A stretch of DNA of 64,000 nt from Peteryoungia algae. GTDB lineage: Bacteria; Pseudomonadota; Alphaproteobacteria; Rhizobiales; Rhizobiaceae. The DNA lies in the NCBI RefSeq assembly GCF_030369675.1, contig NZ_CP128477.1:2046001-2110000 (forward strand), given 5' to 3'. Below the pieces are notes generated by a model. That model was not told the origin of the DNA. It was given only the letters and a program-made list of their open reading frames with translations, and searched no databases. Each line of letters opens with the position of its first letter. Position 1 is the stretch's first letter. Positions 28,401 to 37,387 of the stretch are shown one piece after another. The position numbers were made by a program, and so were the translations under genes.

Positions 28401-29324
28401 ATGAGCGCGATGAAAACGGCCCCCGAAAGCGCCAGATCACGCGACGTCAAGAACCGCTGGTTGCTGAGCCTTCCCGCGCTTGCGATCATCTTCGTCGCAG
28501 CCCTTGGTCCGCTCCTCGTGATGGTCCTCTACTCCTTCCTGGAGAAGGGTGATTATGGGGATGTCAAATTCGGCATTTTTTCGCTCGAAGGCTGGACCTC
28601 GGTCTTCATGCAACGCGACATTTTCGACGACACGTGGGGCATTGCCGACGCGCATCTGGCGATCTTCTGGCGCTCGATCAAGCTGTCGCTCTACACGACG
28701 ATCCTCACCCTGATCCTCGGCTTCCCCACCGCCTATTTCATTGCGACACGGCCGGCCCGCACGCGCGAGGTCTGGGTCTTCCTGATCACCATTCCCTTCT
28801 GGACAAACCTCCTGATCCGCACCTTTGCCATGCAGCAGGTGATCCGCAACGAAGGCATTCTCAACAATCTGCTGATCTGGCTCGGCATCATCGATACGCC
28901 GCTGCAGATCATCTATACCGATACCGCCACCCTTCTCGGGATGACCTATGTCTATCTGCCGCTGATGGTGCTGCCGCTCTATGCCTCGATCGAAAAGCTC
29001 GATTTCCGGCTGGTCGAGGCCGGATACGACCTCTATGCCAACCGCCTGCAGGTGCTCAGGCGGATCGTCATTCCTCTGGTAAAGCCTGGCCTGATCGCCG
29101 GCTCCATCCTGGTGTTCATTCCGTCGCTTGGCGCTTACGTTATCCCGCGCGTTCTCGGCGGCGGCAAGAATCTGATGCTCGGCAACCTGATCGAACTGCA
29201 GTTCGGTGCCGGTCGCAATTGGCCCCTGGGGGCTGCCATGTCGATCACGCTGATGGCGCTCGTCATGATTGCCCTGCTCTTCTATGTCCGCAACGCGGCA
29301 AGGTCGGGGGTGCGTCATGGCTGA
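28401..29324 (+). CDS. potB: Polyamine-type ABC transporter permease (PotB-like)
   Basis: 307 aa from the ATG at 28401, 2 nt after the ATPase stop. Six membrane segments are recognisable, starting at WLLSLPALAIIFVAALGPLLVMVLY. The EAA loop reads VEAGYDLYANRLQVLRRIVIPL. An extended periplasmic loop after helix 1 is typical of PotB. It overlaps the next permease by 8 bp. Confidence 0.9.
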   Translation: MSAMKTAPESARSRDVKNRWLLSLPALAIIFVAALGPLLVMVLYSFLEKGDYGDVKFGIFSLEGWTSVFMQRDIFDDTWGIADAHLAIFWRSIKLSLYTTILTLILGFPTAYFIATRPARTREVWVFLITIPFWTNLLIRTFAMQQVIRNEGILNNLLIWLGIIDTPLQIIYTDTATLLGMTYVYLPLMVLPLYASIEKLDFRLVEAGYDLYANRLQVLRRIVIPLVKPGLIAGSILVFIPSLGAYVIPRVLGGGKNLMLGNLIELQFGAGRNWPLGAAMSITLMALVMIALLFYVRNAARSGVRHG

Positions 29325-30126
29325 ACGTCGTTTCGACATCCGCTCCCAGCCCGGCTTCGGCATGATTGCGCTCTTCACCTTCTTCGCGCTCTACCTGCCG
29401 ATCGCCACGCTCGTCGCCTATGCGTTCAACGCGAATGACTCGCTGTCGACATGGGGAGGCTTCTCTCTGCGCTGGTTCGCATCGGCCCTGGACAACGACG
29501 CCGTGCAGGCTGCCGCCATGCGTTCGATCATCATCGCGCTCTGGGCGGCAGCGCTTGCAACTGTCGCTGCCACCATGGCGGCCCTTGCAACCACGCGCAC
29601 CGAGCCCTATCGGGGACTGACCGCCAAATATGCCGTCATCAACCAGCCCCTGATGATCCCGGAAATCGTTACCGCGGTCGCGCTTCTGATCGTGTTTTCG
29701 CGCATCAAGGTCTGGACCGGTTACTCCGGTCTTGGCTATCTGATTCTGGCGCATACGGCCTTCTGCATCCCCTTCGCCTATCTGCCCATCCGGGCGCGAC
29801 TGGAAAGCATGGACCTGACGCTGGAGCGCGCGGCCGCCGACCTTTACGCCACGCCGTGGCAGGCCTTCCGCTTCGTGACACTTCCGCTTCTGCGGCCTGC
29901 CATCATTGCGGGCTTCATGCTCGCCTTCGTCATTTCGCTGGATGACGTCGTCATCACCGAATTCGTCAAATCCGGCGGGCAGGACACGCTGCCGACCTAC
30001 ATGCTCGGCCAGATCAGGCGCGAAACGACCCCGGAGATCAATGCCATCGCCACGATCTTCCTTGCGGCCTCCACCGTCCTGATCGTGATCTTCTTCTTTA
30101 TCAACCGCCGCAAGCCACAAGCATAA
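29317..30126 (+). CDS. potC: Polyamine-type ABC transporter permease (PotC-like)
   Basis: 269 aa from the ATG at 29317. The first helix is GMIALFTFFALYLPIATLVAYAF, and the EAA loop is ERAAADLYATPWQAFRFVTLPL. SLDDVVITEFVKSGGQDTLP is a conserved PotC feature. It forms the heterodimeric channel with the preceding permease; the binding protein gene follows 27 bp later. Confidence 0.9.
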   Translation: MAERRFDIRSQPGFGMIALFTFFALYLPIATLVAYAFNANDSLSTWGGFSLRWFASALDNDAVQAAAMRSIIIALWAAALATVAATMAALATTRTEPYRGLTAKYAVINQPLMIPEIVTAVALLIVFSRIKVWTGYSGLGYLILAHTAFCIPFAYLPIRARLESMDLTLERAAADLYATPWQAFRFVTLPLLRPAIIAGFMLAFVISLDDVVITEFVKSGGQDTLPTYMLGQIRRETTPEINAIATIFLAASTVLIVIFFFINRRKPQA

Positions 30127-30153
30127 CGACAACCAAAAAGAGAGGAACGGAGA

Positions 30154-31194
30154 ATGACTATGAAATGGACGACGACCACGGCCATAGCCGCCATCTCGGT
30201 GCTGAGTTTCGCAGGTGCGGCTTCTGCCGCCGGCGAGCTGAACATCTACAACTGGGGCGACTATACCAGCCCGGAACTGATCAAGAAGTTCGAGGAAAAG
30301 TTCGACGTCAAGGTGACGATCACCGACTATGACTCGAACGACACGGCCCTGTCCAAGGTTCGCGCCGGCGGCCACGGCTTCGACATCGTCGTGCCCTCGG
30401 CCAATTACATTCCCATCTGGGTGAAGGAAGGGCTTCTGCTCGAAGCCCGGCCGGACCAGATGGAAAACTTCAAGAATGTCGATCCGCGCTGGGTCGACGT
30501 ACACTGGGATCCGGGCCGCCACTATTCCGTTCCGTGGCAGTGGGGCGTGACCGGCATCGGCGTCAACACCAAGTTCTATAGTGGCGACATCAACACCTCG
30601 GCCATCTTCCTCGATCCGCCGGAAGAGCTGGTCGGCAAGCTGAACGTCGCACCTGAAATGAACGACGTTCTCTTCGCCACGATCAAGTATTTCGGCGGCG
30701 ACTGGTGCACGACGGACAAGGACGTGCTGCTCAAGGTGCGTGACAAGCTGGTTGAAGCCAAGGGCAAGTGGCTGGCCATGGACTACAGCGTCACCGACAA
30801 GCTGCCCACGGGCGACTATGCCGGCGTCTACTACTGGAACGGCGCAATCATGCGGTCACGCCTGCAGAATGCGGACGTCAAGTTCGGCTATCCGAAGGAA
30901 GGCTATCCGGTCTTCATGGACAGCGTCGCCATCCTCAAGGACGCCAAGAACGTCGACAACGCCAAGGCCTTCATGAACTTCATCATGGACCCGGAAAACG
31001 CGGCGATGATCTCGAATTTTGCAAAATACGCAAACGGCATCACCGGTTCGGAAGCGTTCATGCTGCCGGAAATGAAGGATGCACCGGAGCTGGTCATACC
31101 GGCGGAATTCGAAAGTGCCGGAGAATTCTTGCAGAGCTGCGAACCCGAAGTACTGCAGCTCTACACCAGGATCTGGACCGAAGTTCAGAAGTAA
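30154..31194 (+). CDS. potD: Polyamine-type periplasmic binding protein (PotD/PotF-like)
   Basis: 346 aa with a signal peptide (MTMKWTTTTAIAAISVLSFA, cleavage after ASA). The mature protein opens with ELNIYNWGDYTSPELIKKFEEK, the PotD/PotF hallmark, and has aromatic residues that often line the amine pocket (VPWQWGVTGIG, YYWNGAIM). It captures the substrate for the PotABC-like channel. The downstream amide-hydrolase genes suggest an acylated or otherwise modified amine may be the ligand. Confidence 0.9.
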   Translation: MTMKWTTTTAIAAISVLSFAGAASAAGELNIYNWGDYTSPELIKKFEEKFDVKVTITDYDSNDTALSKVRAGGHGFDIVVPSANYIPIWVKEGLLLEARPDQMENFKNVDPRWVDVHWDPGRHYSVPWQWGVTGIGVNTKFYSGDINTSAIFLDPPEELVGKLNVAPEMNDVLFATIKYFGGDWCTTDKDVLLKVRDKLVEAKGKWLAMDYSVTDKLPTGDYAGVYYWNGAIMRSRLQNADVKFGYPKEGYPVFMDSVAILKDAKNVDNAKAFMNFIMDPENAAMISNFAKYANGITGSEAFMLPEMKDAPELVIPAEFESAGEFLQSCEPEVLQLYTRIWTEVQK

Positions 31195-31224
31195 CCTCGA
31201 TCCGACAATCGAATTGACACGAAC

Positions 31225-31245
31225 GGGAGGGCCGATGGCCCTCCC
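31225..31245 (+). terminator. 9-bp hairpin after the binding protein gene
   Basis: GGGAGGGCC (31225-31233), loop GAT, GGCCCTCCC (31237-31245): a perfect 9-bp stem 30 nt after the potD stop. There is no T-run. It may stabilise potD mRNA or attenuate read-through into the hydrolase genes. It also buries an ATG at 31235 that could be taken as the start of the next gene. Confidence 0.55.
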
Positions 31246-31264
31246 GCAGCTGGAGCATACCCGG

Positions 31265-32446
31265 ATGACGACCCAGTTTGCCGAAACCTATGGTTTTGAG
31301 AGAAGTGCCGTGACGCTCGCCACATGGCGCACGGCCCCTTTCAGCCGCTTCAGCTTCGGCCATGCCGGAGAAGTCGTTCCGAGCGCCATGATCGAGGCAA
31401 CCGCCGAGACCACCGAAGGCGCGCCGGTCACGTCCGGCTTGCTGCATAAAAAGCTTGGCGAAGGTCTGGCCGGACAGCAGGATGTCGGTGCCTATCTCGG
31501 TTATGCCCATACCGACGCTTTCGTCCTGATGAAGGCGGGTCGCATCGTCGCAGAACACTATGCGCCGCATGCCGGCATCGACCAGCGCCATCTCGTCTTT
31601 TCGATCAGCAAGTCACTGACGGCCCTTGTCATTGCGACACTCGAAGCCGACGGGCTGATGGACCCGCAGGCCGAGGTCACAAGCCTGCTGCCCGAGGCCG
31701 CCGGCTCCGCCTATGGTGACTGCAAGATCCGCGACGTGCTCGACATGCGCGTCAGCCTGGCCTTCGACGAAGCCTATCTCAACACCGATGGCGCCTATGC
31801 CCGCTATCGCCGCGCAACGCTCTGGAACCCGGCCGATCCATCCCGGCCGGATGAAACCTTGCTGGCCTTCCTGCTGACGCTGAAAAAGGACGCTCATGCC
31901 CATGGCGGCGCGCATTTCTATGCCTCGCCCAATTCCGACCTGCTCGGGATCCTGATCGAGCGCGCAACCGGCGAGCGTTACGTCGACGTCCTGTCGAAGC
32001 GCCTGTGGAAGCCGCTCGGCGCGAAGAACCACGGCAGCGTAACCGTCGATGCCGAAGGCACCGCACGGGCCGCCGGTGGCATTTCGGTCACCGCTCGCGA
32101 CCTCGCCCGCGTCGGCGAGATGCTGCGGAATGGCGGCATGGTCGACGGCCGGCGCATCATCCCCGAAACCTGGCTCACCGACATGCTCACCGCCGGGGAC
32201 CACGAGGCCTGGGTGGATGGTGAACCGAACTTCTTCCCGAATGGTCGCTACCGCAGCCAGTGGTACCAGTCCGGCGAGACCGACGGAGCCTTCTGCGCGA
32301 TCGGCATCCATGGCCAATGGCTCTATGTCGACCCCTCCCATGAGACCGTGATCGTCAAGCTCTCCTCGCAACCCAATCCGCTCGACGACGAACTGAAACA
32401 CGACAATTTCGCCTTCTTCCGCGCGCTTTCTGCGCTGGATCTCTGA
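31265..32446 (+). CDS. Serine hydrolase of the beta-lactamase family (class C-like)
   Basis: 393 aa from the ATG at 31265 (MTTQFAET) with GGAG upstream. The ATG at 31235 would put start and ribosome site inside a hairpin. The catalytic SxxK is in VFSISKSLTALV, and a YxS-like element in HFYASPNSDLLG. No signal peptide is visible, so it probably works in the cytoplasm as an esterase, amidase or peptidase (EstB/DmpA-like use of the fold). Its place between a polyamine-type importer and two amidohydrolases suggests it acts on the imported compound. Confidence 0.82.
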   Translation: MTTQFAETYGFERSAVTLATWRTAPFSRFSFGHAGEVVPSAMIEATAETTEGAPVTSGLLHKKLGEGLAGQQDVGAYLGYAHTDAFVLMKAGRIVAEHYAPHAGIDQRHLVFSISKSLTALVIATLEADGLMDPQAEVTSLLPEAAGSAYGDCKIRDVLDMRVSLAFDEAYLNTDGAYARYRRATLWNPADPSRPDETLLAFLLTLKKDAHAHGGAHFYASPNSDLLGILIERATGERYVDVLSKRLWKPLGAKNHGSVTVDAEGTARAAGGISVTARDLARVGEMLRNGGMVDGRRIIPETWLTDMLTAGDHEAWVDGEPNFFPNGRYRSQWYQSGETDGAFCAIGIHGQWLYVDPSHETVIVKLSSQPNPLDDELKHDNFAFFRALSALDL

Positions 32447-32457
32447 CGAAGGCCCTA

Positions 32458-34152
32458 ATGGAAATGCCCATGGCCCAGACCGCTGAACTGATCATCACCA
32501 ATGCCCGCGTCCTCACCATGGACCCGGATCGCCCGACGGCCGAAGCCGTGGCTGTGGCCGGCAACCGCATTCTTGCGGTCGGGACAGCGTCGGAAGTCGA
32601 AGCCCTGGCTAGCTCCGCCACCCACAGGCTTGACGCGCAAGGCGCCACTGTCATGCCGGGCTTCAACGAAGCCCATATGCATATTTTCCCAGGCTCCGTC
32701 TCGCTCAGACAATTGAACCTGCATGGCATCCAGGGCTTCGAGGCGCTGAAATCCGCGATCCTCGCCTATGCGGAGAAGAACCCGCAGGAGCCGCTTCTGA
32801 TGGGATTTTCCGCAGATTACTCGATCATCTCGTTGACCGAGCCCTGCACCCGCCACCACCTCGACGCCATCCTCCCCGACCGCCCCTTCATGATGTTCGC
32901 GCCCGACCATCACACCGCCTGGGCCAACACGGCCGCACTGAAGAAGGCCGGCATACTGGAGGGCAAGGATGTCGGTGTCGGCAACGAGATCGTCATGGGC
33001 GCGGATGGCCTGGCAAACGGCGAATTGCGGGAGGGCAATGCCTTCGGCCCGGTCTCGGCGCTCGCTTCCACCGGCGGCCGCGAAGAACTCGGCATGGTAA
33101 CCGGCATGGACCCCGAGAATGTCACGCCGGAGCAGTTCGCGCTCGACCGCGCGATCCTGAAAGCCGGCCTCGACTACTGCGCCTCCTGGGGCGTCACTTC
33201 GATCCAGAATTTCGACGGCAATCACTATCAGCTGCGCCTGATGCGCGATCTGGAACTGGCCGGCGAACTTTCCTGCCGCATCCGTATCCCCTATCACATG
33301 AAGAATTTCATGGCACTTGAGGACCTCGACAAGGCCGCAAGCTGGAAGGCGGAATTTTCAACCGACATGCTCCGCGGCGATTTCGTCAAGGTCTTCATGG
33401 ACGGCGTCATCGACAGCCAGACCGCCTACATGCTCGACGGCTATGGCGACCGTCCCGGCTACACCTATGAGCCGCTGTTTACGCCGGAAGCCTTCAACGC
33501 GATTGCGACCAAAGCCGACGCGCTCGGCCTGCAGGTGGCCGTCCATGCCATCGGCAGCGCCGCGATCCGCCAGACGCTCGACGGCTACGAAGCCGCCGTG
33601 AAGGCGAACGGCCCGAAGGACAATCGCCACCGCATCGAGCATATCGAGGTAATCCACCCCGACGATATCTCCCGCTTCGCCAGCCTCGGGGTCGTCGCGT
33701 CCATGCAACCCGTGCATTATCCCGGCGGCACCTGTTTCCCGGCCGAGCCGACGATCGACAAGATCGGCGAGGATCGCTGGGAATATGCCTATGCCTGGCG
33801 CACGATGAAGAATGCCGGTGCAACGGTCGTCTTCGCCTCGGACTGGCCCGTCTCCCCGGTCTCACCCTTCCAGTGCATTCAGGACGCCATGACCCGCAAG
33901 CCATGGAAGGACGGCCTCCCCGACGAACGCTTCACCCTGCAGGAATCGCTGGAGGCCTATACGGCGATCGGGGCCTGGGTCGAGTTCATGGAAGATCGCA
34001 AGGGTCGCCTGAAACCAGGTTTCCTCGCCGATATCGTCATTCTCAACACCGATATCGAAGCCGTGGCACCGGATGCGATCATGGATACGGTGCGCGCCGC
34101 CGTCACCATCTGCGACGGCAAGATCACCTATCAGGCGCAACAGCAGGCCTGA
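32458..34152 (+). CDS. YtcJ-like amidohydrolase, copy 1
   Basis: 564 aa from the ATG at 32458 behind GAAGG; the ATG at 32470 aligns with the start of its neighbour and is an alternative. It is an amidohydrolase-3 family metalloenzyme: GFNEAHMHIF holds the first metal histidines, then VAVHAIGSAAIRQ, HRIEHIEVIHPDD and FASDWPVSP. No signal peptide is present. It is a tandem paralog of the next gene. These enzymes hydrolyse amide or imide bonds; the substrate is not known. Confidence 0.88.
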   Translation: MEMPMAQTAELIITNARVLTMDPDRPTAEAVAVAGNRILAVGTASEVEALASSATHRLDAQGATVMPGFNEAHMHIFPGSVSLRQLNLHGIQGFEALKSAILAYAEKNPQEPLLMGFSADYSIISLTEPCTRHHLDAILPDRPFMMFAPDHHTAWANTAALKKAGILEGKDVGVGNEIVMGADGLANGELREGNAFGPVSALASTGGREELGMVTGMDPENVTPEQFALDRAILKAGLDYCASWGVTSIQNFDGNHYQLRLMRDLELAGELSCRIRIPYHMKNFMALEDLDKAASWKAEFSTDMLRGDFVKVFMDGVIDSQTAYMLDGYGDRPGYTYEPLFTPEAFNAIATKADALGLQVAVHAIGSAAIRQTLDGYEAAVKANGPKDNRHRIEHIEVIHPDDISRFASLGVVASMQPVHYPGGTCFPAEPTIDKIGEDRWEYAYAWRTMKNAGATVVFASDWPVSPVSPFQCIQDAMTRKPWKDGLPDERFTLQESLEAYTAIGAWVEFMEDRKGRLKPGFLADIVILNTDIEAVAPDAIMDTVRAAVTICDGKITYQAQQQA

Positions 34153-34177
34153 GCGCAACATGACCGAAAGGACACCG

Positions 34178-35857
34178 ATGACCGCGATTGCCGACATGGT
34201 CATCCTCAACGGCCGGGTCCGCACCATGGACGACAGCCAGGAGGTCGCCGAAGCCGTGGCAGTCTCCGGCAACCGCATCCTGGCTGTTGGCAGCAATGCC
34301 GAGATCTCTTCGCTGGCCGGTCCTTCGACGCGCCATATCGACGCCCGAGGCGGCACGGTCATGCCCGGCTTCAACGAAGCGCATATGCACATTTTCGGCG
34401 GCTCGGTGGCGTTGGGTGAGCTCTCGCTCTTCGGCGTCAAAGGGTTCGATGCGCTGTCTCAAGCTGTGACCGCCTATGCCGCCGCCAATCCGCATCTGCC
34501 TTTGCTTGTCGGCCAATCGACCGACTACACCATCCTCTCCGAAGAAGAGCGCGTCACCCGCCATCATCTCGACCGCATCATCTCCGACCGTCCGCTGCTG
34601 CTGGTCGCGCCGGACCGCCACACTGGTTGGGCAAACACCATTGCCTTGCACATGGCCGGTATCCTTGAAGGACGCGATGTCGGCGTCGGCAACGAGATCG
34701 TCATGGGCGAAGACGGACTGGCAAACGGCGAACTGCGTGAAACCAATGCCATGCGACCCGTCGCGTCGATGAGCGTGACGGGTGGCCGCGAGGGGTTGGG
34801 CGTCGGCACGGGCGGAGAGCCGGAAGCGGTGACGGCGGCAGAACGCGCGCGCGACATCGCAATCCTGAAGAATGGGCTTTCCTACTGCGCCTCGCTCGGC
34901 ATCACCTCGTTCCAGAACATGGACGGCAATCTCTACCAGCTGGAAATGCTGGAGGAGATCGACAAGACCGACGGCCTGCCGGTGCGCGTGCGCATGCCCT
35001 TTCACATGAAGAATTTCATGCCGCTCTCCGACCTCACCGACAAGGCGGTTGCCTGGCGAGCGCGCTTCGACAGCGACAAGCTGCGCTGCAACTTCGTGAA
35101 GCTGTTCATGGACGGCGTGACGGAAGGCGAGACTGCCGCCTTTGTCGACGACTATGCGCACAAGCCAGGCTGGAAAGGCGAACCGCTCTTCTCCGCCGAA
35201 CATTTCGGCCAGGTGGCCGTTGAGGCGAACCGCCTCGGCCTGCCCATTGCGGTTCACGCCATCGGGGACGGAGCTGTGCGTTTGGTCCTCGATGGCTATC
35301 AGGCCTCGATTGACGCCAATGGCCCACGCGACAACCGCAACCGTATCGAACATATCGAGGTCGTTCATCCCGACGATATCGCGCGCTTTGCGACGACCGG
35401 CACCGTCGCCTCGATGCAGCCGACCCATCCTCCCGGATCCGCCGGCCTACCGCTCGAACCCTATCTCACCTTTATCGGTCGCGGACGTTGGCCTTATGCT
35501 TTCGCCTGGAAGACACTGGTCGATGCTGGCGCGAAAATCGTCTTCGCCACGGATTGGCCCGTCTCGCCGCTACCACCGCTTCATTGCATCCGCGATGCGA
35601 TGACACGCAGACTTTGGGACGACGACATGCCGGACCACCGACTGAGCCTTGACCAAACACTCGCCGCCTACACGAAGACGAGCGCCTGGGTCGAGTTCAT
35701 GGAAGACCGGAAGGGCATGCTGAAGCCGGGATATTACGCGGATATCGTCGTCTTGACCGGTGATATCGCAACCGTGGCCAGCGAGGAGATTGCAAACCTC
35801 AAGGTGGCTCTGACGATCTGCGATGGCAGGATCACACACAAGACACAGTCGGCATGA
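34178..35857 (+). CDS. YtcJ-like amidohydrolase, copy 2
   Basis: 559 aa from the ATG at 34178 behind AAAGGA; 34160 is an alternative start. It shares the full architecture of copy 1 (GFNEAHMHIFGG, VGVGNEIVMGEDGLANGELRE, IAVHAIGDGAVR, FATDWPVSPLPPLHC) and clearly arose by tandem duplication followed by divergence. Retention of both suggests two related substrates or successive steps. Its stop overlaps the TetR start at ATGA, so the regulator is the last gene of the operon. Confidence 0.88.
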   Translation: MTAIADMVILNGRVRTMDDSQEVAEAVAVSGNRILAVGSNAEISSLAGPSTRHIDARGGTVMPGFNEAHMHIFGGSVALGELSLFGVKGFDALSQAVTAYAAANPHLPLLVGQSTDYTILSEEERVTRHHLDRIISDRPLLLVAPDRHTGWANTIALHMAGILEGRDVGVGNEIVMGEDGLANGELRETNAMRPVASMSVTGGREGLGVGTGGEPEAVTAAERARDIAILKNGLSYCASLGITSFQNMDGNLYQLEMLEEIDKTDGLPVRVRMPFHMKNFMPLSDLTDKAVAWRARFDSDKLRCNFVKLFMDGVTEGETAAFVDDYAHKPGWKGEPLFSAEHFGQVAVEANRLGLPIAVHAIGDGAVRLVLDGYQASIDANGPRDNRNRIEHIEVVHPDDIARFATTGTVASMQPTHPPGSAGLPLEPYLTFIGRGRWPYAFAWKTLVDAGAKIVFATDWPVSPLPPLHCIRDAMTRRLWDDDMPDHRLSLDQTLAAYTKTSAWVEFMEDRKGMLKPGYYADIVVLTGDIATVASEEIANLKVALTICDGRITHKTQSA

Positions 35858-36516
35858 TGGGCGAAACAAAACCGAAAACACGGACAAAAACTGCCTTAAC
35901 CGGCGCCACGCGCAAGGGCGTCGAAACGCGCAACAGGATCATCAAGGGTGCGCGCGAGGCTCTGGAACAGGGTGGAATGGAAGCGCTCACCACACGCCGC
36001 ATCGCCGCCTCGGCCGGGGTGAAGCTCGCAACGCTCCACTACTACTTCGACAGCAAGGAAAGCCTCTTGCTCGCTGTGCTCGAAGATCTGATCGCGGACA
36101 TGGAGGTCACCTATCGCCAGGACGTCGCACTGCCCGAAGCGCCCGAGGACCGCGTTGAGGCTCTGATCCGCGCCAGCTGGCGCTATATCCAGCGCACCCG
36201 CAACAAGCAGATCTCCCAGACGGAACTGACCCTCTACGCGCTGCGCACCAAGGGCTCGGAATGGCTCGCAGCCCGCCAGTACAACGCCTATATCGACTTC
36301 TACGGGCACCTCGTCTTCGTCGATGACCGGGATGAGGACCTGCGCCGGATCGGCAGAGCCGTCGCCCGCCAGATGCTGATCGGCATCGACGGCATCATTC
36401 TGCAAAGTTACGCATTGCAGGACCTCTCTGCCTCGAACGATGACATCGAGGCCCTGATCACGGCGATGCGCGGCTACCTCCGCCGTCTGTTGGTCGAACG
36501 CGACAAGGCGCGCTAG
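35854..36516 (+). CDS. TetR/AcrR family transcriptional regulator
   Basis: 220 aa. The N-terminal helix-turn-helix reads MEALTTRRIAASAGVKLATLHYYFDSKESLL. The rest is an all-helical ligand domain. It is translationally coupled (ATGA) to the tandem amidohydrolases and is the obvious candidate to control the potABCD-hydrolase operon. It converges with the fuconolactonase-like gene with a 4-bp overlap. Confidence 0.88.
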   Translation: MMGETKPKTRTKTALTGATRKGVETRNRIIKGAREALEQGGMEALTTRRIAASAGVKLATLHYYFDSKESLLLAVLEDLIADMEVTYRQDVALPEAPEDRVEALIRASWRYIQRTRNKQISQTELTLYALRTKGSEWLAARQYNAYIDFYGHLVFVDDRDEDLRRIGRAVARQMLIGIDGIILQSYALQDLSASNDDIEALITAMRGYLRRLLVERDKAR

Positions 36517-37352
36517 CCGAGCTGCCAGAGCTGCCTGGCATTGCCGGAGAAAAGCCTGTTCTTCTCTTCCACCGTGCAGCCGTGCAACAGCGCTTGCGTC
36601 GTCGCGACCCAGGTTGAAAGCCCGCCGCCAAGCGTGCAGACCGGCCAGTCCGAACCCCAGATCGCCCGGCCGAAACCAAAGGCGCTGATCGTGTGCTCGA
36701 AATACGGCTTGAGGTCTTCGAGTGTCCAGTTGTCGAGATCGCCATAGGCCGGGATACCGGAAATCTTCACCAGAACATTGTCCCGTTTCGCAATCTCCGT
36801 GATCCCCGTCTTCCAGACATCGTAACCATGGCCCTTGATGTCGGGCACGCCGCAGTGGTCGAGAACGAAGGTGACATCAGGAGCAAGATCGATCAGCGCG
36901 TTTGCCTTGTCGATCTGGTGCGGCAGCATGCAAAGGTCGAAGGTGAGGCTCGTCCCGGAAAGCCGCTTGATGTTCTCCCGGAACAGCGCCCCCTCCGAGA
37001 CATCGTCGGGCACCACATGCAGCACGCGGCGAAAACCCTTGACGAAGGGATTGGCCTGCTGCGTCTCAAGATAGGAAGCAAAGCCCGGGTCTTCCGGCCG
37101 ACAGGATGCAATCACGCCACGCAGCAAACTGCCCGGCTCACGCGACAGGTCCTCGACCATCCTGGTTTCGGCTGGAATATCATCGGGCCTGACATCCACT
37201 TCCATGTGCAGCACTGAGGAAATCCCGAGCCGCGCTGCTTCGCTGATGTAGCGTTCATAGGTGAAATCGGCATCCAGCGGCGGCACGTCCTGCAACCAGG
37301 GATAGGACAGGCGATCACGGTAGATGAGATGTAGATGGGTATCGATGATCAT
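36513..37352 (-). CDS. Amidohydrolase-2 family lactonase (L-fuconolactonase-like)
   Basis: 279 aa from the ATG at 37352, behind GGAGGGG; a longer TTG start at 37391 would overlap the IclR gene. The TIM-barrel metal motif is MIIDTHLHLIY, with VLDHCGVPDIKG and AIWGSDWPVCTLGG later in the chain. This family (COG3618) includes L-fuconolactonase and related sugar lactonases. With the nearby SDR and FAH-family genes it fits a non-phosphorylating deoxysugar pathway. 2-Pyrone-4,6-dicarboxylate lactonase is an alternative. Confidence 0.8.
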   Translation of the reverse strand: MIIDTHLHLIYRDRLSYPWLQDVPPLDADFTYERYISEAARLGISSVLHMEVDVRPDDIPAETRMVEDLSREPGSLLRGVIASCRPEDPGFASYLETQQANPFVKGFRRVLHVVPDDVSEGALFRENIKRLSGTSLTFDLCMLPHQIDKANALIDLAPDVTFVLDHCGVPDIKGHGYDVWKTGITEIAKRDNVLVKISGIPAYGDLDNWTLEDLKPYFEHTISAFGFGRAIWGSDWPVCTLGGGLSTWVATTQALLHGCTVEEKNRLFSGNARQLWQLG

Positions 37353-37387
37353 GTCTGGCCCCTCCGAAGGCCGTTTCAGCGGATCCG

